Source: an uncultured beta proteobacterium (GTDB lineage: Bacteria > Pseudomonadota > Gammaproteobacteria > Burkholderiales > Burkholderiaceae_C). From it: DNA of 52,190 bases. The stretch is taken from assembly GCA_903876715.1 (NCBI GenBank), contig CAIRBF010000438.1, positions 1 to 52,190 on the forward strand, read 5' to 3'. Under the pieces are notes generated by a model that was given only the letters and a program-made list of their open reading frames with translations, was not told the origin of the DNA and made no database searches. The position numbers and the translations under genes are program-made. This document shows, in pieces, positions 43,228-51,964 of this stretch (position 1 is its first letter; each line of letters opens with the position of its first letter).

Positions 43228-44019
43228 GTGAGAAAGGCTCATCCTTCGGAGCTGGTCACCAGCGAAGATCAGGCCGCAGGCCTGCGCCGCATGTTCGCGC
43301 GCAGCCGCAGGCGCTTCCTGGCGCTGGTCTCCAATCCCCAGGTCGATGGCTCCGGCATCGCGGTCGAGCGCCTGACCGCGGCGGTGTCGATGCTCGGGTT
43401 GCGCACGCTCGTCGTCGACGCAGGCGAAGACTCGCCGCCGCCCCAGGAGGCCGCTGCACTGGGCTTGGCGGCCTGCGTGGAGGCCCTGACTCCCCGCGTG
43501 TCCTACCTTGCTGCCCGAGGTCTTTCGCGTCGCTATGTCGATACCCAGGGCTCCTCGGCTTCGCTGTTGCAGGAGCTGGCCCAGGTGGCTCCTCGCGCTG
43601 ACGTGGTGCTGTTGCATGCACCTGCGCCTGAGCTGGCCCGCCTGCTGATGCCGCAGTCGGTGCGCCCCGTGCTGCTGGCCGCCGACCACGCCGACAGCGT
43701 CAAGCATGCCTACGCAGCCTTGAAGCTGCTGTCCCAGCGCTGCGGGTGGATGAGTTTTGACCTGCTGTTGTTGGGGGCGCAGGGCACGCGCTCTTCCCGC
43801 ATCGCCGACACGGTCGGGCACTGCGCCGAGCAGTTCATCGGGTCGGCGCTGCACGACTGGGCAGCGCTCGACCCGGAGGTCCATGCCGTCGAGCCGCCGA
43901 CGCCCGAGCTGCTGCGGCTGGTCGTCTCACAGCTCGAAAGCGACGAGATGGCCCCGTTGGCCGCCTTGTCCCGCAGTACCGGAGGTGCGCCGTTGACCCT
44001 GGCGCAGCGCAGGAACTGA
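43228..44019 (+). CDS. flhG: FlhG/FleN-like flagellar number regulator, lacking a recognisable Walker A
   Basis: About 263 residues, beginning at GTG 43228 with GGAG nine bases upstream. Its place between flhF and fliA, and the MinD-like layout (FLALVSNPQVDGSG, LGLRTLVVDAGED, ADVVLLHAPAPEL, RPVLLAADHADSVKHAYAAL), identify it as FlhG. In active FlhG the first segment would be a deviant Walker A (KGGVGKT); here the Lys and Thr are gone, so ATP hydrolysis is unlikely. It may act only as a binding partner of FlhF or of transcription factors. A short membrane-targeting C-terminal helix is not evident. Confidence 0.8.
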   Translation: MRKAHPSELVTSEDQAAGLRRMFARSRRRFLALVSNPQVDGSGIAVERLTAAVSMLGLRTLVVDAGEDSPPPQEAAALGLAACVEALTPRVSYLAARGLSRRYVDTQGSSASLLQELAQVAPRADVVLLHAPAPELARLLMPQSVRPVLLAADHADSVKHAYAALKLLSQRCGWMSFDLLLLGAQGTRSSRIADTVGHCAEQFIGSALHDWAALDPEVHAVEPPTPELLRLVVSQLESDEMAPLAALSRSTGGAPLTLAQRRN

Positions 44020-44038
44020 ACTACCGAGGACCGCTGTC

Positions 44039-44752
44039 ATGTACACCCCGAAGGGCCGCCTCGACTCCGGCTCGATGCTCAAGCAGTACAGCCCGCTCGT
44101 GCGGCGGCTTGCGCACCAGATGATCGCCAAGTTGCCGGCCAACGTGGAGATCGACGACCTGATCCAGGTGGGCATGATGGGCCTTAACGACGCCCTGTCC
44201 CGCTTCGACGCAGCCCAGGGCGTGCAGTTCGAGACCTTCGCAACCCAGCGCATCCGCGGAGCGATGATCGACGAGTTGCGCAGCAGCGACTGGATGAGTC
44301 GGGGGGAGCGGCGCCACCAGCGCGTGATCGAGGCCGCGGTTCACAAGCTCGAACACAAGCTCGGCCGGGCACCCCACGAGGCGGAGATCGCGGCCGAGCT
44401 CGGCATGAAGCTGCAGGACTATCAGGAACTGCTCACCAAGGTCCGGGGAACCCAACTCGTCTTCCTCGAGGACATGGCGGGCGAAGACGGGAGCGATGAC
44501 TTTCTCGACCGCCACATGGTCGACAAGGAATCCGACCCGATGGGGCTGCTGGCTGACCGGCGGATGCGCGAGGCGCTGGTGGAGGCGATCAAGAACCTGC
44601 CCGAGCGCGAGCAGTACATCATGAGCATGTATTACGAGCACGACATGAACCTCAAGGAGATCGCCGCCGTGCTTGGGGTGACCGAGTCGCGCGTGTGCCA
44701 ACTGCACAGCCAGTCCATCGCCCGGCTGAGGACGCGCCTGCGCAAGTGGTGA
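44039..44752 (+). CDS. fliA: Flagellar RNA polymerase sigma factor FliA (sigma-28)
   Basis: 237 residues, normal. Region 2 reads YSPLVRRLAHQMIAKLPANV, EIDDLIQVGMMGLNDALSRF, then FETFATQRIRGAMIDELRSS; region 4 is NLPEREQYIMSMYYEHDMNL with EIAAVLGVTESRVCQLHSQS. FliA reads the promoters in front of the three flagellins in this window. GAGGA lies about ten bases before the ATG. It ends the flhB-to-fliA run, with 103 bases to the next gene. No flgM anti-sigma gene is in the window. Confidence 0.97.
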   Translation: MYTPKGRLDSGSMLKQYSPLVRRLAHQMIAKLPANVEIDDLIQVGMMGLNDALSRFDAAQGVQFETFATQRIRGAMIDELRSSDWMSRGERRHQRVIEAAVHKLEHKLGRAPHEAEIAAELGMKLQDYQELLTKVRGTQLVFLEDMAGEDGSDDFLDRHMVDKESDPMGLLADRRMREALVEAIKNLPEREQYIMSMYYEHDMNLKEIAAVLGVTESRVCQLHSQSIARLRTRLRKW

Positions 44753-44855
44753 TTCAGGTGGAGCGTCGTCCGGCTTTCCCCTCGGACGTGGTGGGAATGG
44801 CGGCTCTCCATAGACTTCGGGAATCCGGGGTGGTCACCCCTGCAGGAGCCCGACG

Positions 44856-45728
44856 ATGCAGCAACAGGAATTCGACGCCCTGGTCCCTTCCCATGGGCTG
44901 AGCCGGCGTGGCTTCACCCGCACCGCCCTCGGCGCAGGCTTTGCGGCCGCGGCACTGCCTGTCGTAGGGCAGACAGTCATCAAGACGGATGCCGCCGGTC
45001 TGGTGGTCGGCGAGGTCGACATTCCGGTGGGCGACTTCAAGATGCCCGCCTACCGAGCAGCGCCGGCGGGCCGGGTCAACGCCCCGGTGGTTCTCGTGAT
45101 CAGCGAGATCTTCGGCGTGCACGAGCACATCGCCGACATCGCCCGCCGCTTCGCCAAGGAAGGCTACTTCGCGATCGCGCCTGAGCTTTTCGCGCGCCAG
45201 GGCGATCCGCAGTCCTATGGCGAGATAGCCCGGCTGATGAGCGAGATCATCGCCAAGGTGCCGGACGCACAGGTGATGGGCGACATGGATGCCTGCGTGG
45301 CCTGGGCTGCGGCCCAGGGGGCTGACGCACGGCGTGTGGGCGTGACCGGCTTCTGCTGGGGCGGGCGCATGACCTGGTTGTATGCGGCCCACAACCCGAC
45401 CTTGAAGGCGGGCGTTGCCTGGTACGGGCGTCTCGTGGGGCCGACGAATGCCTTGACGCCGCGCAACCCGGTGGACTTGGCCGGGGACCTGAAGGCGCCG
45501 GTACTCGGCCTGTATGGCGGTCAGGATACCGGCATCCCCCTCGACACCGTCGAGCGCAAGAAGACGGCGCTGGCCGCGGGCAGCGCCGCAGCCCGGCGCA
45601 GCCAGTTCCATGTCTACCCCGACGCGCCGCACGCCTTTCACGCCGACTACCGACCCAGCTACCGCCGCGAGGCGGCCACCGACGGTTGGCGGCGCTGCTT
45701 GGATTGGTTTCGCGCCAACGGTTTGTGA
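44856..45728 (+). CDS. Tat-exported dienelactone hydrolase family protein
   Basis: 290 residues. The N-terminus has a twin-arginine signal (LSRRGFTRTALGAGFAAAAL), so export to the periplasm is expected; dienelactone hydrolases are usually cytosolic. The alpha/beta-hydrolase core holds the nucleophile in GFCWGGRM (Cys in the usual position), an Asp in YGGQDTGIPLD and the His in APHAFHADY, completing a Cys-Asp-His triad. The substrate is unknown. The RBS GCAGGAG precedes the ATG, and an exact inverted repeat GGGGTG-GT-CACCCC (44827-44840) lies just upstream, possibly an operator. It is not linked by function to the flagellar genes. Confidence 0.88.
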   Translation: MQQQEFDALVPSHGLSRRGFTRTALGAGFAAAALPVVGQTVIKTDAAGLVVGEVDIPVGDFKMPAYRAAPAGRVNAPVVLVISEIFGVHEHIADIARRFAKEGYFAIAPELFARQGDPQSYGEIARLMSEIIAKVPDAQVMGDMDACVAWAAAQGADARRVGVTGFCWGGRMTWLYAAHNPTLKAGVAWYGRLVGPTNALTPRNPVDLAGDLKAPVLGLYGGQDTGIPLDTVERKKTALAAGSAAARRSQFHVYPDAPHAFHADYRPSYRREAATDGWRRCLDWFRANGL

Positions 45729-45936
45729 TCAAGAGCCGTCCGCGGCGGCCCGCACCTGCTGTGCTTGGGCAGGCGCTGGCGCCGCACGGCGCTTGTCTCG
45801 TCTGGCTGCTGGCTTCGTGACGACCTGACTCGCGGGCCTGCCGCCATCGGCGGGTGCGCATTGGCGACCCAGCGGGCAGCGCTCGCAGCGGCGTTCGCTT
45901 GAGCCTGGGTGTTGACAGGCTCGCTATGCTGTTCGC

Positions 45937-46719
45937 ATGACGCTGCTCTACATCTGCATTGCGACGCTGGCCGGCGGTTTGCTGTCCGTCCTGATCGCCT
46001 CGACACTCACCGTGGCCCTGCTCGGGCGCGTGGTCCAGGGATTGGTGAGCCTGTCCGCTGGCGTGTTGCTGGGAACCTCGCTGCTGCACGTCCTGCCAGA
46101 AGCCTTCGACAGCGGCGCCGACACCCACGATTTGTTCATCGCCCTGCTGGCCGGGCTGCTGTTCTTCTGGTTGCTGGAGAAAGCCGAGCTCTACCGGCAC
46201 GGCCACCACCACGAGGGCGACGGGCACCATCATCATCACGATTTCGATGCCGAGCAGGCGGGCCGTGGCGGCCTGGGTATCCTGGTGGGCGACGGCATTC
46301 ACAACTTCTGTGACGGCATCATCATCGCCGCCGCATTTCTTGCCGATACGCAACTCGGCATCGTCACTGCAATCGCCGTGGTGGCCCACGAGATCCCCCA
46401 GGAGGCAGGGGACTACATCGTGCTGCTGAACGCAGGTTTCAATCGGGCACGTGCCTTGATGTTCAACGCGCTGTCGGGGCTGGCCTCGGTGGCGGGCGGC
46501 GTGGTCGGCTACTACGTCGTCGGCCCCTGGGAGGCGCTTTTCCCCTACCTGCTCGTGGTGGCGTCCAGCAGTTTCATCTACGTTGCGGTGGCTGACTTGC
46601 TGCCGCAGTTGCAGCAGCGGCTGTCGCTGCTGCACACCTTGCGGCAGGTCGCCTGGCTTGCGGCCGGTCTGCTGATCGTGACCGGCGCGACGCAACTGCT
46701 GCACTCGCACGCGCACTGA
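45937..46719 (+). CDS. ZIP family metal transporter
   Basis: 260 residues with about seven to eight membrane helices. A His-rich loop HGHHHEGDGHHHHHDFDAEQ at about 88-107 and the metal-site helices DGIHNFCDGIIIAAAFLADT and VVAHEIPQEAGDYIVLLNAG are diagnostic of ZIP transporters, which import zinc or other divalent metals. The 208 bases before it hold no gene I can support, except a short Cys-containing open stretch on the opposite strand without a start codon. The ATG lies close to a TATGCT -10-like element. Confidence 0.92.
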   Translation: MTLLYICIATLAGGLLSVLIASTLTVALLGRVVQGLVSLSAGVLLGTSLLHVLPEAFDSGADTHDLFIALLAGLLFFWLLEKAELYRHGHHHEGDGHHHHHDFDAEQAGRGGLGILVGDGIHNFCDGIIIAAAFLADTQLGIVTAIAVVAHEIPQEAGDYIVLLNAGFNRARALMFNALSGLASVAGGVVGYYVVGPWEALFPYLLVVASSSFIYVAVADLLPQLQQRLSLLHTLRQVAWLAAGLLIVTGATQLLHSHAH

Positions 46720-46774
46720 GCGCGCGCTTTGACACCCGGCGCACCGGCGTTGCTGACTGGCGCATTTCCTGCGC

Positions 46775-46807
46775 TTGTCCGGCGTTTGTCCGGCGTTTGT
46801 CCAGCGC
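46775..46807. repeat. Three tandem copies of an 11-base unit
   Basis: TTGTCCGGCGT occurs twice in a row (46775-46785, 46786-46796), followed by a third copy TTGTCCAGCGC (46797-46807). The last copy touches the stop codon of the universal stress protein gene, so copy number could change its 3' end. The repeat lies between convergent genes. Confidence 0.75.
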
Positions 46808-47241
46808 TATTTGATGACCAGGACCGGAATCGCGCTGTGCGTGAGCACTTTCTGGGTTTCACTGCCCAACAGCAGCGCGCTGATGCCGCGCCGGCCGTGC
46901 GAGGCCATCACGATCAGATCGCACTGTCGGCTCTTCGCGTGGTCGAGGATGGCCTCCCAGGGGTGCAGGGCTTCGACCGTGGCGCCGTCGATGTCCAGTC
47001 CATTGGCACGCGCCGCGTCGGCGGCTGCCTCGACGCGGCTGCGCGCGATCCGCTCCTGCGCGTCGTAGAACTCCTGCGGCGGCACAGGCTGCATCTCGGA
47101 GATCGCGCTGTACGGAAAGGGCTCCTTCACGCTCAGAACGTGCAGCTTCGCTGCGGTCAGCTTGGCCAGAGACGCTGCGGCCTGCACGGCCAGGGTCGAG
47201 ATCTCGGAGCCGTCGGTAGGCACCAGGATGTTGCGGTACAT
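46807..47241 (-). CDS. Universal stress protein (UspA family)
   Basis: 144 residues, the single-domain size. It starts MYRNILVPTDGSEISTLAVQ, with the conserved Asp of the nucleotide site, and ends DLIVMASHGRRGISALLLGS with the G-x2-G-x9-G(S) ATP-binding motif, so this copy should bind ATP. Such proteins help survival in stationary phase or low oxygen. The ATG at 47241 is chosen since the longer open frame to 47706 runs antisense through a Rieske oxygenase reading frame and lacks similarity. An FNR-type palindrome lies upstream. Confidence 0.93.
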   Translation of the reverse strand: MYRNILVPTDGSEISTLAVQAAASLAKLTAAKLHVLSVKEPFPYSAISEMQPVPPQEFYDAQERIARSRVEAAADAARANGLDIDGATVEALHPWEAILDHAKSRQCDLIVMASHGRRGISALLLGSETQKVLTHSAIPVLVIK

Positions 47242-47322
47242 GGTTGTGGCCCTCGGGTGACGTGATCGGGCGGTCTGTCGACCGTGCCCTCGGTCAGTGT
47301 GACCACATGGCGAAAATCTGCC

Positions 47323-47336
47323 TTGACCCGCGTCAA
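47323..47336 (-). promoter_or_regulatory. FNR-type box upstream of the universal stress protein gene
   Basis: TTGAC-CCGC-GTCAA, a perfect palindrome close to the FNR/ANR consensus TTGAT-N4-ATCAA, centred about 88 bases before the ATG. If it activates from position -41.5, transcription would start near 47288. Oxygen-limited induction of UspA proteins through FNR-like sites is common, so the fit is reasonable. Confidence 0.6.
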
Positions 47337-47387
47337 CCGCGCCCCGGCGTTTCCGGACCTGAGCCGGACTGCCCAAGCAGGGCGCGG

Positions 47388-48518
47388 TCAGTCCGTCGTG
47401 GAGCCGTCGAAGCCGATGGTCTGCCGGTACCACTCGTGGAAATGCTGCATGCCGTCCTCCATCGGGCTCTGGTAGGGGCCCGCCTCGTCGTCGCCGCGCT
47501 CCATCAGGGCGTGGCGCCCGGCATCCATGCGCTCGGCGATCTCGTCGTCCTCGACCATGGTCTCCGCGTAGGCGGCCTGCTGGGCCTGAACGAACTCGGG
47601 CTCGAACGCGGCGACCTCTTCCGGGTAGAAGAACTCCACCAGGTTGAGCGTGCGTTGCGGACCCTTCGGGAAGAGCGAGGAGACGACGAGCACCTGGGGA
47701 TACCACTCGACCATGACGGTCGGATACAGCGTCAGCCAGATCGCGCCTTGCGGCGGCGTCCGACCGTCGTGCCGTTGCAGCACGGCACTGTGCCAGGGCT
47801 TGTAGGTGTCCGAGCCGGGACGCGCGAGCGCCTGATTCACACCCACCGTCTGCACGGAGTGCCGCGCGCCGAACTCCCAGCGCAGGTCACCGCAGTTGAC
47901 GAAGCCCGACAGGCCCGGATGGAACGGAGCGACGTGGTAGTCCTCGAGGTAGACCTCGATGAAAGTCTTCCAGTTGTAGCGGCACTCGTGCAGCTGCGAC
48001 GAGTGGTACACATAGCCGTCGAACGACAGGTCCGCGCCCACACCGAGGCCGGCCAGGTCTTCGGCGACCCGGCGCTGGTCCGGACCGGCTTCGAAGAGCA
48101 GGCCGTTCCATTCCTGCAGCGCGTAGTTGCGCAGGTTCAGGCAGGGGTCCTCAGCGAAGTGCGGGGCGCCCACGAGATGCCCGTTCAGGCTGTAGGTCCA
48201 CCGGTGCAGCGGGCACACGATGTGATGCCCGGTGTGGCCCCGCCCCTTGAGCATGACGGCCTGTCGGTGGCGGCAGACATTCGAGATGAGTTCGGGGCCC
48301 TGAGCCGTGCGCAGGAGGGCACGCCCACCGCCCTCGTGCTCGAGCGCGTGGAAGTCACCCACCTCCGGCACGCTGAGCGCATGACCCAGGTAGCGCGGGA
48401 AGCGGCTGAAGATGGCGGACTGCTCGCGACGGTACAGCTCTTCGTCGAAGTAGCTGGACACTGGCAGTTGCGAGCGCGCACGCTCGAGAGCTCGGAGACT
48501 GACGCTCAGGTCGGACAT
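47388..48518 (-). CDS. Rieske [2Fe-2S] ring-hydroxylating oxygenase, alpha subunit type
   Basis: 376 residues. The Rieske centre ligands are Cys82, His84, Cys102 and His105 (VCRHRQAVMLKGRGHTGHHI and CPLHRW). The C-terminal catalytic domain begins at YNWKTFIEVYLEDYHVAPFH, which gives the Asn/Glu bridge and the two His of the mononuclear iron site. The family includes choline monooxygenase-like and aromatic oxygenase proteins; the substrate cannot be named. A gene of this type often sits divergent from xseB-ispA-dxs in Burkholderiales, so it may belong to isoprenoid metabolism, but this is inference. Confidence 0.88.
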   Translation of the reverse strand: MSDLSVSLRALERARSQLPVSSYFDEELYRREQSAIFSRFPRYLGHALSVPEVGDFHALEHEGGGRALLRTAQGPELISNVCRHRQAVMLKGRGHTGHHIVCPLHRWTYSLNGHLVGAPHFAEDPCLNLRNYALQEWNGLLFEAGPDQRRVAEDLAGLGVGADLSFDGYVYHSSQLHECRYNWKTFIEVYLEDYHVAPFHPGLSGFVNCGDLRWEFGARHSVQTVGVNQALARPGSDTYKPWHSAVLQRHDGRTPPQGAIWLTLYPTVMVEWYPQVLVVSSLFPKGPQRTLNLVEFFYPEEVAAFEPEFVQAQQAAYAETMVEDDEIAERMDAGRHALMERGDDEAGPYQSPMEDGMQHFHEWYRQTIGFDGSTTD

Positions 48519-48593
48519 GATCCCAGGATCTCCATGAACGGGATGTCAAACCCCCACCCGGAGGCCCCGCGGGTGAGTTCTTGGAAGGCGGAC

Positions 48594-48619
48594 AGGGCTG
48601 CCACCGGGTGGGCAGCCCT
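48594..48619. promoter_or_regulatory. Nine-pair inverted repeat in the Rieske / xseB divergent region
   Basis: AGGGCTGCC, eight bases, then GGCAGCCCT, with perfect arms, in the 229-base region between the Rieske gene (76 bases from its start) and xseB. It may be an operator or a leader hairpin. The TAGAAT at 48735-48740 would be a good -10 for xseB, placing the start of transcription at or next to the ATG. Confidence 0.4.
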
Positions 48620-48747
48620 CGAAAAGGAGCGCGGATTCTATCCATCCCCGTTGTCGGAGTTGTCCGAGGGGACGGGCGCGCAGCCGCTGACGGGGACGAG
48701 GCGGCGAGCAGGCCGGATCGGGGTGAGCAGGTCCTAGAATCCCGACC

Positions 48748-49008
48748 ATGTGTCCCTCCGCCGACATCGCTGCTGCGACCCTTCGCGGCGACCCATCCAG
48801 TGAACCGGCCAGTTACGAGGCGGCGGCAGCCGAACTCGAGCGGCTGGTCGCCGCGATGGAAGGTGGCCAGCTGCCCTTGGACCAGTTGCTCGACAGCTAC
48901 AGACGCGGCGCAGACCTGCTCGCCTTCTGCCGCTCGCGCCTGAAGGCGGTCGAAGACCAGGTCAGGGTGCTGGACGAGGGGCAGTTGGTGCCATGGAGGG
49001 ACACGTGA
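48748..49008 (+). CDS. xseB: Exodeoxyribonuclease VII small subunit
   Basis: 86 residues. The core [20 protein letters not shown], then [20 protein letters not shown] and [17 protein letters not shown], is the standard XseB fold, a helical subunit that binds the large subunit XseA (not in the window). The enzyme degrades single-stranded DNA in both directions. The gene leads the xseB-ispA-dxs run, and may be translated from a very short or leaderless message. Confidence 0.94.
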   Translation: MCPSADIAAATLRGDPSSEPASYEAAAAELERLVAAMEGGQLPLDQLLDSYRRGADLLAFCRSRLKAVEDQVRVLDEGQLVPWRDT

Positions 49009-49063
49009 TCCAGGCGCAGGCTGCTGGATTGACGCCGCGGCATCGGCTTGCTGGGCACGGCGG

Positions 49064-49951
49064 ATGATGCCCGCCGGTTTCGACGCCTGGTCCCGGGCCG
49101 CGCTGGCCAAGGTTGAGCAGGCCCTGGACCTCTGGGTGCCCGCGGATGCCCCGGGCGGCTTGGGCGAAGCCATGCGTTACGGCGTTCTGGATGGCGGAAA
49201 ACGCCTGCGTCCGCTGCTCGTGCTTGCCGCCTGCGAGGCCGTGGGCGGTGATGCAGTCACGGCACTCAGGGCCGCCGTGGCGGTGGAACTGATCCACGCC
49301 TATTCGCTCGTGCACGACGACATGCCCTGCATGGACAACGACGTGTTGCGCCGCGGCAAGCCGACCGTGCACGTGCGCCACGGTGAGGCCTTGGCCATGT
49401 TGGCCGGCGACGCGATGCAGGCCCTGGCCTTCGAGGTGTTGACCTCCGGCGAGGAGGTCGACCTGTCCACCCAGGCCCGTCTGTGCGGCCTGCTGGCGCG
49501 TGCCGCCGGTCACGCCGGCATGGCCGGTGGCCAGGCCATCGACCTCGCCAGCGTCGGCAAGCCCCTGGCCGAGGAGACGCTGCGCGAGATGCACCGTCGC
49601 AAGACGGGCGCTCTGCTGAAGGTCAGTGTCGTGATGGGGGCGGCTTGTGGCGCGGCGGGTCCGCAGGCGGCGAGCGCGCTCGAGGCGTATGGCGATGCAG
49701 TGGGTCTGGCCTTCCAGGTCGTCGACGACGTGCTCGACGTCACCCAGTCCTCGGCAGTGCTGGGCAAGACCGCGGGCAAGGATCAACAGCAGAACAAGCC
49801 GACCTATGTCTCCCTGCTGGGTCTCGAGGGCGCGCGTGCATACGCTCATGCGTTGCAGCGCCGCGCGCACGCCGCGCTGGCCGGCAGCGGCTTGACCGAG
49901 ACGTCCGCGCTGAGCATCCTTGCGGACATGGTCGTCCGGCGCGAGAGTTGA
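49064..49951 (+). CDS. ispA: Farnesyl diphosphate synthase (polyprenyl synthetase)
   Basis: 295 residues. The two aspartate-rich motifs are intact: LVHDDMPCMDNDVLRRGKPT (first, DDxxxxD) and FQVVDDVLDVTQ (second, DDxxD). GGKRLRPLLVLAACEAVGG and MAGGQAIDLASVGK are other family marks. It condenses IPP with DMAPP and GPP to make farnesyl diphosphate for quinones, undecaprenyl carriers and hopanoids. It lies between xseB and dxs, the conserved order, 55 and 15 bases apart. Confidence 0.96.
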   Translation: MMPAGFDAWSRAALAKVEQALDLWVPADAPGGLGEAMRYGVLDGGKRLRPLLVLAACEAVGGDAVTALRAAVAVELIHAYSLVHDDMPCMDNDVLRRGKPTVHVRHGEALAMLAGDAMQALAFEVLTSGEEVDLSTQARLCGLLARAAGHAGMAGGQAIDLASVGKPLAEETLREMHRRKTGALLKVSVVMGAACGAAGPQAASALEAYGDAVGLAFQVVDDVLDVTQSSAVLGKTAGKDQQQNKPTYVSLLGLEGARAYAHALQRRAHAALAGSGLTETSALSILADMVVRRES

Positions 49952-49966
49952 CATGGGGGGTGTTGC

Positions 49967-51877
49967 ATGACCGGTCCGCTGCTTTCGCGCATCGAGACGC
50001 CGGCCGATCTGCGCCTTCTGGCGCGCAGTCAGTTGCGCCAGGTGGCCGACGAGGTGCGCCAGGAAGTCGTCGATGTCGTCAGCCAGACGGGTGGCCACTT
50101 CGGGAGCAACCTGGGCAGTGTCGAGCTCACGGTGGCTTTGCATTACGTGCTCGACACGCCCCATGACCGTCTGGTCTGGGACGTGGGCCACCAGACTTAT
50201 CCGCACAAGATCCTGACCGGCCGGCGCAGCCGCATGCACACACTGCGCCAGCTCGGGGGGGTCAGCGGTTTTCCGCGGCGCGAGGAGAGCGAGTACGACA
50301 CCTTCGGTGTCGGGCACAGTTCGACCTCGATCTCGGCTGCCCTCGGCATGGCGCGCGCGGCGCAGATCAAGGGCGAGCGGCGGCGCGTGGTGGCCGTGAT
50401 CGGTGACGGCGCGCTCACCGCCGGCATGGCCTTCGAGGCCATGAACAACGCCGGGGATCCCCACGAGGGCAAGCTCGTGGACATGCTGGTCGTGCTGAAC
50501 GACAACGACATGTCCATCAGCCCGCCGGTGGGGGCGCTGAACAAGTACCTGGCGCGGCTGATGAGCGGCAAGTTCTACGCCGCCGCGCGCGAAAGCGCCA
50601 AGACCATGCTGCGCAATGCCCCGCCGTTGTTCGAGCTGGCACGCCGTTTCGAGGAGCACGCCAAGGGCATGGTCGGCCCAGGCACCATCTTCGAGGAGTT
50701 CGGCTTCAACTACGTGGGCCCGATCGATGGGCACGACCTGGACTCGCTGGTGCCGACGCTGGAGAACCTGCGCGACAAGCGCGGTCCGCAGTTCCTGCAC
50801 GTGGTGACGAAGAAGGGTTATGGCTACAAGCCGGCCGAGGCCGACCCGGTGAAATACCACGCCGCCTCGGGCAGGTTCAACCCGGCGGAGGGCTTCCCGA
50901 AGAGCGCACCCTCCAAGCCAACCTTCACGCAGATCTTCGGCCAGTGGCTGTGCGACATGGCCGAGGCCGATGTCCGTCTGGTGGCCATCACGCCGGCCAT
51001 GCGCGAAGGCTCGGGCATGGTCGAATTCCACAAGCGCTTCCCCGACCGCTACCACGACGTGGGCATCGCCGAGCAGCATGCCGTCACCCTGGCCGCCGGC
51101 ATGGCCTGCGAGGGCGTGAAGCCGGTGGTGGCGATCTACTCGACCTTCCTGCAGCGCGGCTACGACCAGTTGATCCACGACGTCGCGATCCAGAACCTGC
51201 CGGTGATGTTTGCGCTCGACCGCGCCGGCCTTGTCGGTGCAGACGGGGCCACGCACGCCGGCGCCTACGACATTGCCTACCTGCGCTGCGTGCCCAACGT
51301 CGCGCTGCTTGCGCCGTCGGACGAGGACCAGTGCCGCAGGGCCTTGACCGCAGCCTTCCGCCACGACGGCCCGGCGGCCGTGCGCTACCCGCGCGGCGCG
51401 GGGGTGGGCACGGTGGTCGCCCCCGTGCTCGAGGCGCTGCCTTGGGGTCGTGGCGAGGTGCGGCGCCGCGGGCACCGGATCGCGATCCTCGCGTTCGGCA
51501 CCTTGCTGCACCCGGCTCTGGCCGCCGCACAGGCGCTGGACGCGACGGTGGCGGACATGAAGTTCATCAAGCCGCTCGACGCCGCGCTGGCCTGCGAGCT
51601 TGCGCGGTACCACGATGCCGTCGTCACGCTCGAGGAAGGCTGCGTGATGGGTGGTGCCGGCAGCGCCGTGGCCGAGGCGCTGGCTACTGCCGGCATCGAC
51701 CGCCCGCTGCTGCAACTGGGACTGCCTGACCGCTTCATCGAGCATGGCGACCCGGCCAAGCTGCTCTCGCTGTGCGGCCTGGACGCCGCGGGCATCGAGC
51801 GCTCGATCGTCGCGCACTTCGGCGCCATCCTGTCCGCCGCCTCCGCTGGCCCGGCCGGCGCCCAGCCTGCGGCCTGA
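49967..51877 (+). CDS. dxs: 1-deoxy-D-xylulose-5-phosphate synthase
   Basis: 636 residues, normal. The thiamine diphosphate site is clear: [18 protein letters not shown] with the later [15 protein letters not shown], and [20 protein letters not shown] is the substrate region. The transketolase middle domain has [20 protein letters not shown] (catalytic Glu) and [20 protein letters not shown]. It starts the MEP pathway by joining pyruvate and glyceraldehyde 3-phosphate. With ispA just upstream, the two feed isoprenoid synthesis together. Confidence 0.97.
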   Translation: MTGPLLSRIETPADLRLLARSQLRQVADEVRQEVVDVVSQTGGHFGSNLGSVELTVALHYVLDTPHDRLVWDVGHQTYPHKILTGRRSRMHTLRQLGGVSGFPRREESEYDTFGVGHSSTSISAALGMARAAQIKGERRRVVAVIGDGALTAGMAFEAMNNAGDPHEGKLVDMLVVLNDNDMSISPPVGALNKYLARLMSGKFYAAARESAKTMLRNAPPLFELARRFEEHAKGMVGPGTIFEEFGFNYVGPIDGHDLDSLVPTLENLRDKRGPQFLHVVTKKGYGYKPAEADPVKYHAASGRFNPAEGFPKSAPSKPTFTQIFGQWLCDMAEADVRLVAITPAMREGSGMVEFHKRFPDRYHDVGIAEQHAVTLAAGMACEGVKPVVAIYSTFLQRGYDQLIHDVAIQNLPVMFALDRAGLVGADGATHAGAYDIAYLRCVPNVALLAPSDEDQCRRALTAAFRHDGPAAVRYPRGAGVGTVVAPVLEALPWGRGEVRRRGHRIAILAFGTLLHPALAAAQALDATVADMKFIKPLDAALACELARYHDAVVTLEEGCVMGGAGSAVAEALATAGIDRPLLQLGLPDRFIEHGDPAKLLSLCGLDAAGIERSIVAHFGAILSAASAGPAGAQPAA

Positions 51878-51964
51878 ACCGGGCTCATCCACCGAGGCGA
51901 TCGAACGCATCCCTTCACCCGGTCGAACGCCTAGCCGCGCGATCGGTGCGATGCTGGCAATACG

